Positions 12,221-25,044 of a stretch of 64,000 bases of DNA are shown here, one piece after another. The notes under the pieces were generated by a model. The model did no database searches. It saw only the letters and a list, made by a program, of their open reading frames with translations, and was not told the origin of the DNA. Both the position numbers and the translations under genes were made by a program. This stretch comes from Blastomyces gilchristii SLH14081 (Eukaryota > Ascomycota > Eurotiomycetes > Onygenales > Ajellomycetaceae): NCBI RefSeq assembly GCF_000003855.2, contig NW_003101672.1, forward strand, positions 1,010,134 to 1,074,133. Reading direction: 5' to 3'. How positions within the stretch are numbered: position 1 is the stretch's first letter; every line of letters starts with the position of its first letter.

Positions 12221-12679
12221 TGTGCCGAAGTGGAAATACTGTATCAAGGAATAGGTTGGCCGTCATCCTTCACAAGGAGAAGTGGTAGCTAACTTTTGTT
12301 GTGGAATCGACGGAGGGGGAGCTCGGAGAAGAAGCCAAGTATCTGCTAGAAACCGCGGAGCTGATGTTGAGGCTCAATTTCCGCGCCTAAAATTAAACGC
12401 GGTCCCAAAACGCTGACATCACCATCTTTCACCTCTGCGCAAGTTTCGACACCACCACTCGAAAAGCAACATAACCCTTTCATACTGGCTGGATATAGCA
12501 TAGTCGTTACATCTAATATTTATTCGATGCGCACATACTCTAATAACCGCTTGTAGCCATGTGTAGCTAGGTTGCTTGCTACCTTATCGTCTTTCGCGGC
12601 TCAACCTACTATTAACTTGCCCTACAAAATGGTCTTCACATAACCTCAGCCCTTCATCGCGCGAAATGAACGGCCGCAG
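12221..12679. other. Divergent promoter region between DOP1 and MON1
   Basis: This 459-bp gap lies between two start codons and must hold both promoters. An ATG at 12666, out of frame with the MON1 start at 12680, opens a short upstream frame overlapping the gene start, which could dampen MON1 translation. No TATA box stands out. Confidence 0.55.
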
Positions 12680-15003
12680 ATGGATTCAAAGAAGAATGGT
12701 GATAAGTTGCCAGGTATCGACATGGAAAACTCATCTTTGAGCATTCCAGATCCGTTACAAAACAACATGGATACCGCTTGTTCGGGAAGTAGCGGGGAGA
12801 CCGCAGAAGTCCCTCCGGCTCTCCCCCCTCGCCCTACCATCGTCAGTTTCGAAAAACAACAAGTTACAGCGGGATCGTCTTCGAAAATAAGACCTTCGTC
12901 GATGCATAATTTACAGTCAAAACCTACGACTGCCTTGTCCATAACAGATATCAACACTCAGAACATGCCTGATGGCTCCAGCGATCTATATGCATCAACG
13001 GCTGGGAAAGTCGTCCCTGGGGTGACTATAGGGTCTAGGTTAAGTGGCACTTATCTGAGAAGCCGCAGGGGAAGCGATGCTGGCGATTCTATAAGTGTAC
13101 GGAGCTTCGTCCCTGGCGGCGAGAACTCCGATGACGCTAGTCTTTTCGGGGACTTTCCCGTAATTGGAGGCGAGGAGTTTTCATGGACTGAGGGTGGGGA
13201 GCATGCGGGAAATCGAGACTTATTGGAGTCTGAGGATGAAGAAGTGGACTATGATTTCGAAAATGAGTTCGACGCCGTCGATGAAGTTGAACCTGATGGT
13301 TCCAATTCAAGTAAGCCGGTTCTTAATTGCTCTCAAAATTCCTAACGAATGTAGAATGAGCACTGATGTGTTATAGAGCGCATTGTCGAAGCATGGAAGA
13401 AGAAAAGAAAACATTTCCTTATTTTATCGCAGGCAGGAAAACCAATATACACAAGACACGGCGATAGTGGGTTGATTTCCGACTATATTGGCATTATTCA
13501 AACGATCATATCCTTCTACGAAGAGTCTGGAGACGCCCTGAAAAGTTTCTCGGCTGGGAAGGCGAGAATTGTTATTTTATCTCAAGGACCATTATACCTG
13601 GTTGCTATCAGTCGCCTTTTCGAGAGCGATACCCAGCTAAGGATGCAACTGGAGGCATTATACATGCAAATTCTATCCACTTTGACACTTCCAAGTCTAA
13701 ACCACCTGTTTTCTATCCGACCATCGACAGATTTACGCCGCCCTTTGCAAGGAACAGAGTCTCTTCTCTCATCATTGGCCGATAGTTTCACTAGAGGCTC
13801 TCCGTCGACTCTCCTCTCTGCTCTCGAATGCCTTAAAATCCGAAAATCACATAGACAAACCATAAACAACACTCTTTTAAACACTAGGGCTGAAAACCTA
13901 TTGTACGGGCTTGTCGTCGCAGGGGGCCGGCTTGTGAGCGTAATCAGACCAAAGAAGCACTCGTTACATCCAGGAGATCTACAACTGATATTTAACATGA
14001 TTTTTGAAGCCGATGGGGTGAAAGCTGGTGGCGGAGACAGCTGGATTCCTGTTTGCCTGCCAGGCTTTAATAGCAGTGGCTATTTGTACATGTATGTCAG
14101 TTTCCTTGATCTGCGTGGTGATGAGAACCATGCTGCAAACCAAAACACGAACAAGGACGACTCCGTTGCCATAATTTTGATTAGCCCGGACAAGGAAAGC
14201 TTTTACGCACTTCGGGAGATGCGTGATTCGGTAGTCGAGGTAATTAACCCGTTTTTTCCTTTAGAAAATCACCGTTTCACCATAGTCAGACCATTATATC
14301 TTAGGGAACTGATCGTTGTATCTAGCAAATGGCGAAAAACGGCAGCATAAACGTAATTAAAGCCGCAATCGACAAAGGTCGACCTACCACCACGGACATC
14401 ATACCTGGAACCGTCTTACGGCATTTCCTCTACAAATCAAAAGCCAATGTCCAATTTTCGATGGCCTCATATCATCCGGACTTCTCAACGATTTTGGGGA
14501 GACGCAGGTCTGTAAATACATCCTAAAATCACTATTTTACCCACCTAGCGAAATCTATACATATTCTTTCTACCGAGCGAGGAAAAAAAAAATGCCAACG
14601 AAAGTTAAGGCCATAGTAACTAACTACCATTGTAAATGGACACGTTACTCTCCCCAGACTCTTATCAACCTACCATTCCCTTCATTCTAGTGTTCACGCA
14701 AAACATGCGCACGTCAGGGTCGAGCATAGGATAACGAATTCCATGAATGCCCTTGCTTGGATTACGCCTGTATTTGAGTTATATTGTGTTGCCGGACCGA
14801 ATAGTAATCGGAACGCTCTTTCGCAAAGTACAAGCAAAATCGCTCAGTGGGCACAGCAGGAAGGAGAGAGATTGTTTATTATTGGTGGTGCTGTGAGTCT
14901 TTATCTTCACTTTTTATTTTTTTATTTTTGCATTGATGGAAAAAAAAAAAAAAAAAAAAAAAACCCAACTAATGGGAGCTCTTGTTCTATTAGGTATTTT
15001 AAA
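12680..15003 (+). CDS. MON1: Vacuolar fusion protein Mon1
   Basis: With Ccz1, Mon1 forms the exchange factor that activates Rab7/Ypt7 on late endosomes, vacuoles and autophagosomes. Five exons: 12680..13310, 13377..14239, 14326..14507, 14658..14892 and 14995..15003. They are joined in phases 1, 0, 2 and 0 to give 639 residues. An acidic, low-complexity N-terminus of about 210 residues precedes the longin-type domains: [82 protein letters not shown] and [15 protein letters not shown]. The third intron uses a weak GTCTGT donor, chosen because CCCCAG at 14652-14657 restores the conserved [19 protein letters not shown]. The last exon encodes only Val-Phe-stop and follows an intron with a 25-A run. 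Family assignment is secure. Confidence 0.94.
14940..14964. repeat. A25 homopolymer in the last MON1 intron
   Basis: Twenty-five consecutive A residues lie in the middle of the 102-nt intron 14893-14994. Such runs vary in length between isolates and are prone to sequencing error. Confidence 0.9.
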
Positions 15004-15780
15004 GCTATTTTTCTCGTCAACATTTCATACACTTTCTTGTTATTCGCCTTGCCCTTGGAGACAGCCCTGACGCAATATCCTTCATCGTCCTCAAAGATCC
15101 TGATGGGCGTGGGTTGGGCCGGGACGGAAGGAGTTGGTAGTATTATAACGGGATTGTTATGAAAGATTCATTTTTTACCATGTATGGAAATTCAGGGGCG
15201 ATTTGTCTCCAAAGGTACAACCAGAGCGCTGAGATATCAATAATTCCTACTACCAGACGAACCGAAAAAAAAAGGGGTTGGAACTGCTTCTAAACAAAGA
15301 GATTACACGCTCTGAATGTAATGTACATACATCGCCCTTTGATAAAGTATAAGAAAAATAAGAAAAATAAATGAAGAACCCGAGAGATATATATATAGGA
15401 ACATGGGGTATCATGAATATTGTAAAAGGCTTGCGCCGCGTAGCAATGCATTTTTTCGATGCCACACTTTCATCGCCCCAGGCTTACTTGCCCTATGGCG
15501 TAAGATATACTGTCAGCGGTCTATTAGTCCGTGCGTCTATCTAGGTATTTGTTAAGTCTATTTTATGCTGGGAAAAAATGATAAATACGGGTGAGAATAC
15601 ACAAAATACAGCAGCGTTAGACAGGACGCCCGGGTGGATTCTCTGAGGAGAAACGTTGAAGGACACCACCAAAAAAATTGGGAGAGACGAACTGGAGAAG
15701 GGGAATGTCCGAGTATGAACCGCGATGCAAAAAAAATGGAGTTCGTTTTAGATTGAAGCCGACATGACGAGCGGTCCACG
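15004..15780. other. Intergenic between convergent MON1 and SGS1
   Basis: This 0.78 kb stretch holds both 3' UTRs. It is AT-rich with short A and TA runs (for example around 15345-15395). I saw no gene or repeat family. Confidence 0.55.
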
Positions 15781-18700
15781 CTATGTAGGCATCATACCAA
15801 TGCCACCACGGGAGCCTGATCCGGAACCTGAACTTGCGCTGCGTTTGGTTGGATGCGTAGACGATGATTGGGCCTTTTTCTTCGAACGAGAGTTTCCAGG
15901 CTTTCTACTTGAAGTTCCGCTAACACCTCCACCACCGCCCGCACGAGATTTCGTATTTTTCCCACGAAATGAATTTCTACCATATCTATTATACGAGCCG
16001 GATCCTCGCTTTGATGAGCCGTATACCTGACTGGTATAATCACTAGTTGTAAGATCAGAATTCCGGGCGGATTCTAGTTGAGACACTGTCGAAAAGTACT
16101 ATTAGCTGCGAAACTAATTGACTGATAGCAAGACCAACTCACTGCGGGCATTAAATGAGGCGACTTCGTCGTCTAGTTCGAAGTAAGAGCTTTCTTCCCC
16201 AAGCGGGCCGTCTGCAGCCCTTGTGTCACCAATAAAATCATCAAAGTCTTCCCCAAGGCCAATTTCGGAGTCGCTACTGATGTTGATGACGATCTCATGA
16301 TTCGGGTCTGGAACCAGAACTTCGTTCCTATCTCTCTCTGCCAGAAGTTCCTGGTATCGATGTTCTGCTCGTCGGATCAGTCGAAGAAATTGGATTCCAT
16401 ACCGATCGACTTTGTCAGGATTAATGTTGGGGATTTTGAGGAGTTGGTTTGTATCTGCTATTAGTTAGTATCTTATTGCCATCACCCCATTATTAGGAAC
16501 ATACCTTGCGGCAAGCTGATGGCCATTTCACGCAAGATAGCATCGGGAAATGGCTGATTGCGAAGATTCTTCTTCATCATTATCTATGATGAGATCAGGT
16601 TAGCACATTTGAGAAGGTGGATGAATTATATAGCATGTAACCTACCTCATGGCAAGCCTCTTTGGCATAAAACATAAATTCGTCAACTATAATACTCTGA
16701 AGAGAGTCAAGCCGAGATAGTTTTCCGTCATCGGTGATTGGAGGTCCCAAGTTTTCATCATACGATCGACGGGGTACTCCAGCCTCACGTACAGGTTCGA
16801 AGCCATCACTTTCATCCTCATCTTCTTCGGATGCATAGCAAGCTGTATACCCTCGTCCAAGCTTGCGTCGACGCAACGATTCTTGGATTGGGGACGATAC
16901 ATTTGTTGATTGTGGATACTCATTCCCTGCAGCACGGACCCCGGTTCCGTGACTTCGTGTCGTTTTCGTCTTAAGCTTCTCGGTAGCCTTGCCATTGGGC
17001 AAAACCCGAATCGGGAACATCAGTTTGTTACGCCGGGCAAGAAACTCGCCTGCCTTTTCGCCAAGCTGAATATATTGAGTGGCAAAGCGCGCTTTGTTGA
17101 AAACATTTTCTTCCCTCAAAGCCTCTTCGCAGATCAAATGGGTAAACATTCGCTGCACGTCAAGGCGATCTAGGTCAGCTCCAATGCCAAATTCGGGAAA
17201 GTATTTATCGGCTGGGTCCGAATATTTCATTTTGGCACCCCTCAATATATCCACAGGGTAGAAATATGTCACCTGTCGGTTGCTTAAACGCCCGACGAGT
17301 TTCACAGCAGAAGCGGCGAGATCCGTGAAATCCCTTTCTTCAAAAGGTAAATCCGCTTTACAGTTATCGCAGGAGCGGTTACAGTTTTCTTTTTTGAACT
17401 TCTCATTAAAGTAGGTGAGAACTTGTACTCGCCGACAATCAGTCCAGTTTTCGCAAAACTGAACAACATGGCGGAGCATCCGATGCTGGCGGCTTTTCTG
17501 CTCGCTGCTTCCCTCCCCCTTGTCTATCATATGGCGTATGGATGCCGTATCTTGAAAGCCATAATATAGGTAACAGCCTGACCTTTCGCCATCGCGACCA
17601 GCTCGTCCAGTTTCTTGATAATACCCCTCTAGGCTTTTAGGCATTGAGTGATGTATTACGAAACGAACATCTGGTTTATCGATACCCATTCCAAAAGCAA
17701 TTGTGGCCACAATGACGTTGTATTTTCCGCGCTGCCAATCTCTTTGAATCGATATTCGGTCATTAGAGGGCAGACCAGCGTGGTAATGGACCGCCTTTAT
17801 TTTGTGCGTATCGCGAAGCTGTTCAGCCACTCTTTCACAGCTTTGTCTGGATAGGCAATATATGATACCCGCTTTACCACTGTATGATCCTTTGATAGTT
17901 TCGGCTATGCTTGCAACAACATTTGTGCCTTTGGGTTTCCGGCGGACCTCGTATATCAGATTCGGACGATTGAAAGACTGGACGAATACTTCGGCGTCGT
18001 GCATCCCAAGATTGTGGATAACGTCAACCTTGACATTTTCTGTAGCGGTGGCAGTAAGTGCCATGAGCGGGATTCCCGGAAACTTCGTTCTGGTGTTTCC
18101 TAATTCCTTGTAATCGGGCCGGAAATCATGACCCCATTGGCTGACGCAATGAGCTTCATCGATGACAATGCGTGCCAATTTACATCGGCTGTGCAGGTGA
18201 CTCAGGATGTCAAGTAATGCTCCATTCTTGTTCACCATCTCAGGTGTGACGTAGAGTAACTGTATGAGTTTTTCGACGTTGGCGTTGCGCAGGGCCCCAT
18301 ATATCTCCATTTTCTCTTCTTTGCTCGCATCACCGTTTAAGACAGATGCCTGGATCTTGAGGTCTCGCAAATGAGCAACTTGGTCTTCCATCAAACTCAA
18401 AAGAGGGGATATAACAACAGTGACTCCTTTTGTCTTGCCGCTCTGGATGACAGAAGGTAATTGGTAACAGAGAGATTTCCCCCCCCCAGTTGGCATCAAA
18501 ACAAACACATCTTTCCCACTTAGCGTAGCATTGATGGCTTCCAATTGGTTAGGGCGGAACCCAGGGAGGTTGAAACGATGTCGTAGTGCGTGTTTGACAT
18601 CTTTAGACCAAGGATGTTGTAATGATTCGGGAGCAGGTTTCTTGGCAGAAGATGCTGTTTCACGACGTACAGTTTGACCCCCCAAGGAATATTTGCGTAC

Positions 18701-20700
18701 AGACCCTTGATTCTCAAAATGTTCCGCTGCTTCGAGCATATCAAAATCGTCGGCGTCATTGTCAAAATCTAGCATGTCAGAGGCGACAGGTGTTCCCATA
18801 TTTCTGGAAAAGAGATTGTCGTTGTCTAGCATAAATTCGTCATCGTCATTTCCATCAAAAGCCGACGTTTTGGGGGTAAAGCTTGGAGGAGTTTTAGGTT
18901 TCGTGGATGCCTGCGGGAAAGATTGTAATGGAGGATATGAGATATTAGGGCGGCAGGGAGGAGGTCCGTGAGGCTGGAAGGACATTGTAAGCTTGTCAGT
19001 GCATTGCTTTGGAAATTGTGTTCCTTTGATTATGATTTCATGGGCTGGCGGTTTAGTCCCATTGATGGCTGTCGCATTGTCAACTGCAAGAATCCCTGAT
19101 TGCTCAATTAATTCCACTAATTTAGCTTCTTGTTCTTGCCCCTCTAGTGCAAGTTTTCGAGCTTTGTCGACATCACCAGAGGCATCCGGCAGAATCGCAG
19201 CTCGTTCGGCGGACTGTATTATCCGCTTTTTAAGTGCTTCCTGCTTAGCCCGTAATAAAGTGTACGTTGTTTGAGCCTGTTGGAGGCTTTCAAGAGCTCC
19301 AATCTTAGAATTCAAGATTTTATTTTCGTCAATCAAATCAGAGGCATCCATAGCATCCATAGCCCGTTGATATGCCATTTCTGCATTCCTGGAACGATCA
19401 GATTTAAATCTTTCAAGAAGGTCCTCGACAGAACGAGAAGGAAGAGCGAGGAAATTGACTAGGATAGGATTCTGGCTTCCTTGGTGGATAAAGGTGCCAC
19501 GAGAGATAGAACTCCCTGAGACATTGCTGCGGTCTTCTAGTCTCTGCGCATTCGAGACAGGAGTGTGCTGTTGGACAGGAGAAGCAATGGTTGATGGCTG
19601 ACAGCCAGTACTCTTCGGACTCGTTTGGGCAGCAGCCGGTGGGGATTTCTTTGATTTATTCTGTCCCTGCCAACCCTCTTTCTGCTTAGATAGCTTTGGA
19701 TATAGGTTACGTCCGCTCAATGAGTAAGGTGGAGATCGGTAACCTTCATCGCTGAGAGCCGGGAAAAGATCAACTCCGTCGTCTTCGCCCTCTGAGTCAC
19801 CAATAACCGGATGCAATAAAGCTTTCTTGGCCGATTTGTCACGAGTAGAACTAGAAACAGAGTCACGCTGCTCTTTCATATCCAGCGTTAATGGGGATCC
19901 CGGCGAGGGACTCCGCGATAATGGTTTTGTAGGGTACTTTAGGTCTGCTTCGTAATCCCCGCTTTTTCTTTTCACTCCACGATTGCCTAATGGCTCGGGA
20001 CGAGATGCATAGTCTTCTCTCCATATCCGTAGTGGCTCTCCAAAGGCTTCAACGGTGGCCGACGAGGACGTATGAAGGAGAGTGTCACCCGTTAGGTCTA
20101 TGGCATCAACATGTTTGGCAGAAAGCGTGTAATCGCCGGGGTAGGTGGCTTGACGAGACAGAAACCTCGGACTGGTTTGCCGTGGAGTAGAACGTGTAGC
20201 GTTCCATACCCTAGCTAAATATATGGTCAGTGCATGTTCACTCACGAGTAAGGGCTAGTTCATCGGGATTACAAACTGTGCTTTTTAGCTTGAGAAGTTG
20301 CCTCATTGGGGTCAGGAAAGCTATGGTTTTCTTCCAGCACACTAGGCGTATCTGGCGAAGCTGGAAATTTCTGTTTGATGCTACTCAGCATGCGCGGCTT
20401 CGTTGAAGACAAGGGAGCAAATTGAAGCCGGGCCATGTCCACATCCGAGATCCCAAACCCAGTCTCTGCCTTCTCAACCTTAGCATTCTGAGAACCTAAA
20501 TCGTGCCCTATGGGTTCTAAGACAGATATCACTGTGTCATTGGCAGCATGCACTCCATCCAAGGGATTTCCAAAGTCAGCAGCACCTTGCCCTGCAACAC
20601 TGTTTCCAGCTGCGGCTTGTGCGCGTGGTATCGATGGAGGTATCAAGGGTCCACGGTTCAACAGCCAAGACAGGTGATCTTGTAAATTATGCTTTGTCAT
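15781..20700 (-). CDS. SGS1: RecQ-family DNA helicase Sgs1/BLM
   Basis: A 3'-5' DNA helicase that, with Top3-Rmi1, dissolves recombination intermediates in the nucleus. Five exons: 20277..20700, 16646..20214, 16505..16583, 16143..16454 and 15781..16085, giving 1,562 residues. Domains in order: a long disordered acidic N-terminus (about 1-670) with a coiled-coil segment near 410-480; RecQ helicase with Walker A MPTGGGKSLCYQLP near 715 and DEAHCVSQWGHDFRPDY near 827; the C-terminal lobe with FGMGIDKPDVRFVIHH and YQETGRAGRDG; zinc-binding CNRSCDNCKAD; the RQC winged helix; HRDC split over exons 2-4 (NQPFPDAILREMAI, DKVDRYGIQFLRLIRRAE); and a Gly/Ser/Lys-rich tail. The first intron uses GTTTGT as donor and is the least certain boundary. 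All key helicase motifs are intact. The gene is divergent from the kelch gene. Confidence 0.95.
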
Positions 20701-21216
20701 AGAGTCATATCGTTGCTAGCTCGTAGGGGGAGGGCTCTCGGGGACAACTGGGGGAGCTGGTGCAATTCGTCATCAGCACGGAAGATGTTTGAGCTTGATA
20801 GTTATCTCTTCAACAAGCGTGTTGAAGTAATGAGGACGCGTTGGCACGTGATGTCAACCCACTTCCCGATGTGGCTTAATTGTTGTGGGGCAGACTTTAC
20901 ACAGCGTAGAGGGGAAATTCTTCTGAGGCTTTAACAATCGCCATTCATCAGTTGACAGTAGTACATATAAATAATAATAAGATCACTATCATCCACACTG
21001 GAATCGCTACTCAAAAGTTCCCGTTTTGGTTTTTAGGGCACATGAGTCATCCGATCCACTTTGGCTTTCCAGGTGGTTTCGGCCAATGAAAGTGTAACTC
21101 CTTTTCAATTCTGATTTTTACGGCCAATCCAATGGCCCAATCATTATTCTAGCTCGCACAAGCCGGGGACGCCCATACAAATATCTTTTCATACTTCACG
21201 CAGGACTTCAGTCAGG
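20701..21216. other. Divergent promoter region between SGS1 and the kelch gene
   Basis: This 516-bp region lies between two start codons. It contains two CCAAT-box-like words, visible as GGCCAATGAAAG near 21081 and CGGCCAATCC near 21121, on the side of the plus-strand gene. No TATA box is evident. Confidence 0.5.
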
Positions 21217-23414
21217 ATGGCCAAAAAGGACAAGAAGTCCAAATCAGCGGAGCAGAAGGCTCGTATAGCCGCAAAACAGTCTAAAAAGGCGGCTCAGAAA
21301 GAGAAGAAGATCAAAGCAAAGGGACAGGCTGATGACAGTGATGCTGAAGATGTCGACCTGGATGCTGTTTTGGCAGCATATGCAGAAGAACAGGCCAAGT
21401 TCCTGAAGGTCACAGAGGCCAGCTGTGGGCCACCATCGCCCCGATCTTCCTCTACCTTGATCGCGTCACCCGCAGGTCGAAACGAACTCTTCCTCTTCGG
21501 AGGAGAGCATTTTGATGGCACCATAGCCACCTTTTACAATAACCTTTACGTCTACCAGGCTGATAAGCATGAGTGGCGCGAGGTCACTAGCCCAAATAGC
21601 CCTCTCCCCAGGAGTGGACATGCTTGGTGTCGTGGCGGAAATACAGGTGGAATTTATTTATTCGGAGGTATGCACGGACTGTATTATGCAAATATGCAAG
21701 GTAGAATAAAATACTGACAGAAAATATAGGAGAATTCTCCTCACCAAAACAGGGAACATTTTATCATTATAATGATTTCTGGCACCTAGATCCATTGACA
21801 AGGGAGTGGAGTAGAATTGAGACAAAGGGAAAGGGGCCACCTGCAAGGAGCGGGCATAGAATGACTTATTTTAAGGTAGGCCGCCCTTGTCTGTATTATT
21901 ATCATGTGGTTGTTAAACGTGATAGTTTATTGAAGTAAGATGTCCAAAGTTTTTTGAATATACGTCTAATGTATAATTTCACTTCGGTTCTGACTTTTTC
22001 CCAGAATTATATATTATTATTTGGCGGCTTCCAGGATACGTCCCAGCAGACAAAGTACCTTCAGGACTTATGGATATATGACTGTCAAAAGTATATGTGG
22101 CATAACGTTATTCTTCCTCCCGCGTCCCAAAAGCCAGACGCTAGATCATCGTTTTCATTTCTTCCACATGAATTCGGCGCGGTAATCTATGGAGGATATT
22201 CTCGAGTAAAGGCGACCGCTGCGGTCAACAAGCAACAGAAAGGGGGGGCGCAGCGTATGATCCTCAAGCCATTTGTTCACCAAGATACCTGGTTCTTGCG
22301 CATCACCCCACCCCCTCCCGATGCCCCCCACACTGCAATTCCCACGATCCGGTGGGAGCGGCGGAAAAAACCAGCGAATCCTCCAAATCCGTCGCGTGTA
22401 GGCGCGACTATGGCATTCCACAAGGGAAGAGGGATTATGTTTGGCGGTGTCCACGACGTTGAAGTAACTGAAGATGGAATTGAAAGCGAATTTTTCGACA
22501 ACCTTTACGCGTGGAATACGGATCGAAACCGCTTTTTCCAAATGTCGCTTCGCCGACCACGAGTAGCAGGGAAGAAGCAGCAGGCTGCTGCGCAGGCCGC
22601 AAAACGGAGCCGAGGCAGAGCAGATGAAGAGGAGCTGCTGCGCAACCTTGCTCTCCTTGAATCGAAGGTAAATTCAACCAAAATAGAATCTCAGCCAATG
22701 GATGTTGATTCTTCAGAAAAAGAGGGTGAGGATACCGGAGAGAAACGAAACTTGACAATTCGCTTTGAAATGCCTCACCGCAGGTTCAATTCTCAATTAG
22801 CAGTGCTGGATGATACCCTGTTTATGTTTGGCGGCACCTTTGAGAGAGGGGATCAGGAATTTACATTTAACGACATGTATTCTATTGACCTAGTAAAGCT
22901 AGATGGTGTGAAGGAGATATTTTACAGGGAGCCCGAACATTGGAACGATGCCATTGCAGTCGACAGCGATGAGGAGGACGAAGATGAGGAAGAATCGGAC
23001 GATGGCGAAAATGAAGATGTGGACATGGAGTCAGTAGAAGTAGCGTCGACTGCAGCGACAAGTGTCATCGCGGAACAGGCGCAGGCGGAAATGGAGGTCG
23101 AACAAGAACCAGAAACTCTAGTCAAGGATTCTCAACCTCACCCTCGACCTTTTGAGTCTCTGAGAGATTTCTTCGCCAGGACCTCCACGGAATGGCAGGA
23201 TATTTTATTGTCGAAGATGACCGCTGATAAAACTGGAACAGAAATGAGTGTGAAGGAACTCCGGAAGGAAGCGTTTATCCTGGCTGAAGAGAAATGGTGG
23301 GATTGTAGAGAAGAAATCACAGCTCTGGAGGACGAACAGGAAGAGGCTGGCATTGGGGAAGTCGTCAGTATGGCCGATAGAAGTGACGTTCCATCTGCAG
23401 GGCGTCGGAGATAA
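21217..23414 (+). CDS. Kelch-repeat protein, Kel3/KLHDC4 type
   Basis: Three exons, 21217..21667, 21730..21875 and 22005..23414, give 668 residues with phases 1 and 0. The N-terminus is strongly basic and Lys/Ala-rich (MAKKDKKSKSAEQKARIAAK). A six-bladed kelch propeller follows, with the family's hydrophobic-Gly-Gly turns: LFLFGGEHFDG, IYLFGG, YILLFGGFQD, AVIYGGYSR, GIMFGGVHD and LFMFGGTFERG. An acidic stretch (DSDEEDEDEEESDD) comes next, then a C-terminal region starting PHPRPFESLRDFFARTSTEW that matches the DUF4110-type tail of this family. Yeast Kel3 is a cytoplasmic protein of unclear function, so no activity is assigned. It ends 109 bp from the convergent decarboxylase gene. Confidence 0.88.
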
Positions 23415-23523
23415 GGGTGGGAAAGAGGCTATGGTATTCTATCAATATTTTCCACATATGTGGATAATATGTCTATGGATATATATAACACAGTACATCT
23501 AACGTGCTCTTCTTTCTGACATA

Positions 23524-25044
23524 TTATTCCGCAATTTCACGCAGCACTGAAGTTATCACTTCAAAATCCTTCTCTTCGTTCACCCTCCAGTTTGAAATTG
23601 CAATTCTACACGCCGGCTTGCCGTCCCAACTCGTTCCGGACACATATATTTTTGAAGCGGTATTGATTTTGCTCACCAACACCTGATTTAAATCTTCATC
23701 CTTTGCCCTAAATAGAACAATTATAAATGTGTTCTGCAGAAGACTTTCCTTCTCTGGGTCGTGAGGAAGAACTGCATAGGCGGGATGCTCAAATAGCCAG
23801 CCAACAACCGACCTAGCAAGTCGGATTTGTCTTTCCAACATATCCCTATACCCGTCCTTTCCATATGCAACTAATGTCGCATACACCGGCAGCGCTCTAA
23901 GGCGTCTGGAGTTCTCAACGCCATTGTTACACGGAGGTGGGATCCCGCCGCCACCAGCACTTAGATAGGCAGCGTTAGGATTCCGGCAGACGTCCTCTGC
24001 GAGGTCCGCATGGCGGGAGAAGAAAAACCCGCAGTCGTAGGGAACGTTGAGTAGTTTGTGACCGTCTCCTGTAATTGAGTCTGCTAGCTCAAGCCCCTGG
24101 CATCCTTTCCAAATGTGATCAAATTCCCCTCCACTTTTTAAAATCCGTCCAAACATCCCAAAAGCGCCATCGACATGTAGCCAAGCGCCGTACTTGTCAC
24201 AGAGCTGCCGTATCTTTCTGAACTCTTCCAATCCCCCTGTAGCAAAATGCCCCGTGTTCACTTCGCCACAGGACACCGCAACAATACTTGCCATATCACT
24301 TCTGGCCAACTCCTTTTCTAAATTCTCAAAGTCGAACTTAAGTGGAACCCAACCATCACCAGCAGCACAAACGCTTTTAACATTTGCCCGACCAATACCT
24401 AGAATCCCCGCTGCCTTTCCAACTGACGAATGGGGATATGTAGATAGAACTTGTAGGCCTTTTAAGCCAGCAGCAACCAACACCTCCGCCATGCCATGCT
24501 CGCCCACGCTTTTCATAACCTCCCGAGCCGCACCCTCCTTCCTCTCCACGGCTACCCGAAGAATAAACTCTCTCCCCAGCGCCAGTCCGAGTACATTGCT
24601 ACCCGTGGCGCCCGTCGTCATAGTCTTATGGGTCCATGTTTTGTGATCCAGATCGAACATATCAAGCAGAAACGTCAATGCCCGATCCTCCACATCCGTC
24701 GCGACGGAGTGGTCTGGAAGGTGCGCGTGGACATTCTGGTCATAGGCAGATACGATATTGTCAGCCAGCAGGGCAGCGGGTGTTACGCCACCTGTGACAA
24801 AGCCATAGTAATTGGCGCTTAGGCTGCTGCCGTTGAAACCGGGAGAAATATCGTTGACTATATGCCTTTTTGTCTCTGAAAATCCCAGGCCGGCGCTAGG
24901 GAGCGGGGATATCAGGGAGGAGCGGACGTGGGAGAGGGTGGTGGATGTGGGGAGCGGGGAGGATGTCCAGGGCGAGATGGCCTTCTGCCAGATTTGGGAA
25001 GGGAACTCTTTATCCTCGCGGGATTGGAGGGGTTGAATGCTCAT
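23524..25044 (-). CDS. PLP-dependent group II amino-acid decarboxylase-like protein
   Basis: A 506-residue single-exon enzyme of the pyridoxal-phosphate decarboxylase family (PF00282 type). Visible landmarks are NYYGFVTGGVTPAALLAD, TTGATGSNVLGLALGRE in the phosphate-binding region, the pyridine-contacting Asp292 in WLHVDGAFGMFGR, and the Schiff-base Lys330 in SITGDGHKLLNVPYDCGFFF. Length and motif order are those of an intact enzyme. The substrate cannot be deduced. Related proteins act on aromatic amino acids, glutamate, diaminobutyrate or cysteine sulfinate. The N-terminal 70 residues lack an obvious targeting signal. It is divergent from the prolyl iminopeptidase gene across about 0.7 kb, which could mean joint control, but nothing in the sequence proves it. 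Confidence 0.85.
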   Translation of the reverse strand: MSIQPLQSREDKEFPSQIWQKAISPWTSSPLPTSTTLSHVRSSLISPLPSAGLGFSETKRHIVNDISPGFNGSSLSANYYGFVTGGVTPAALLADNIVSAYDQNVHAHLPDHSVATDVEDRALTFLLDMFDLDHKTWTHKTMTTGATGSNVLGLALGREFILRVAVERKEGAAREVMKSVGEHGMAEVLVAAGLKGLQVLSTYPHSSVGKAAGILGIGRANVKSVCAAGDGWVPLKFDFENLEKELARSDMASIVAVSCGEVNTGHFATGGLEEFRKIRQLCDKYGAWLHVDGAFGMFGRILKSGGEFDHIWKGCQGLELADSITGDGHKLLNVPYDCGFFFSRHADLAEDVCRNPNAAYLSAGGGGIPPPCNNGVENSRRLRALPVYATLVAYGKDGYRDMLERQIRLARSVVGWLFEHPAYAVLPHDPEKESLLQNTFIIVLFRAKDEDLNQVLVSKINTASKIYVSGTSWDGKPACRIAISNWRVNEEKDFEVITSVLREIAE

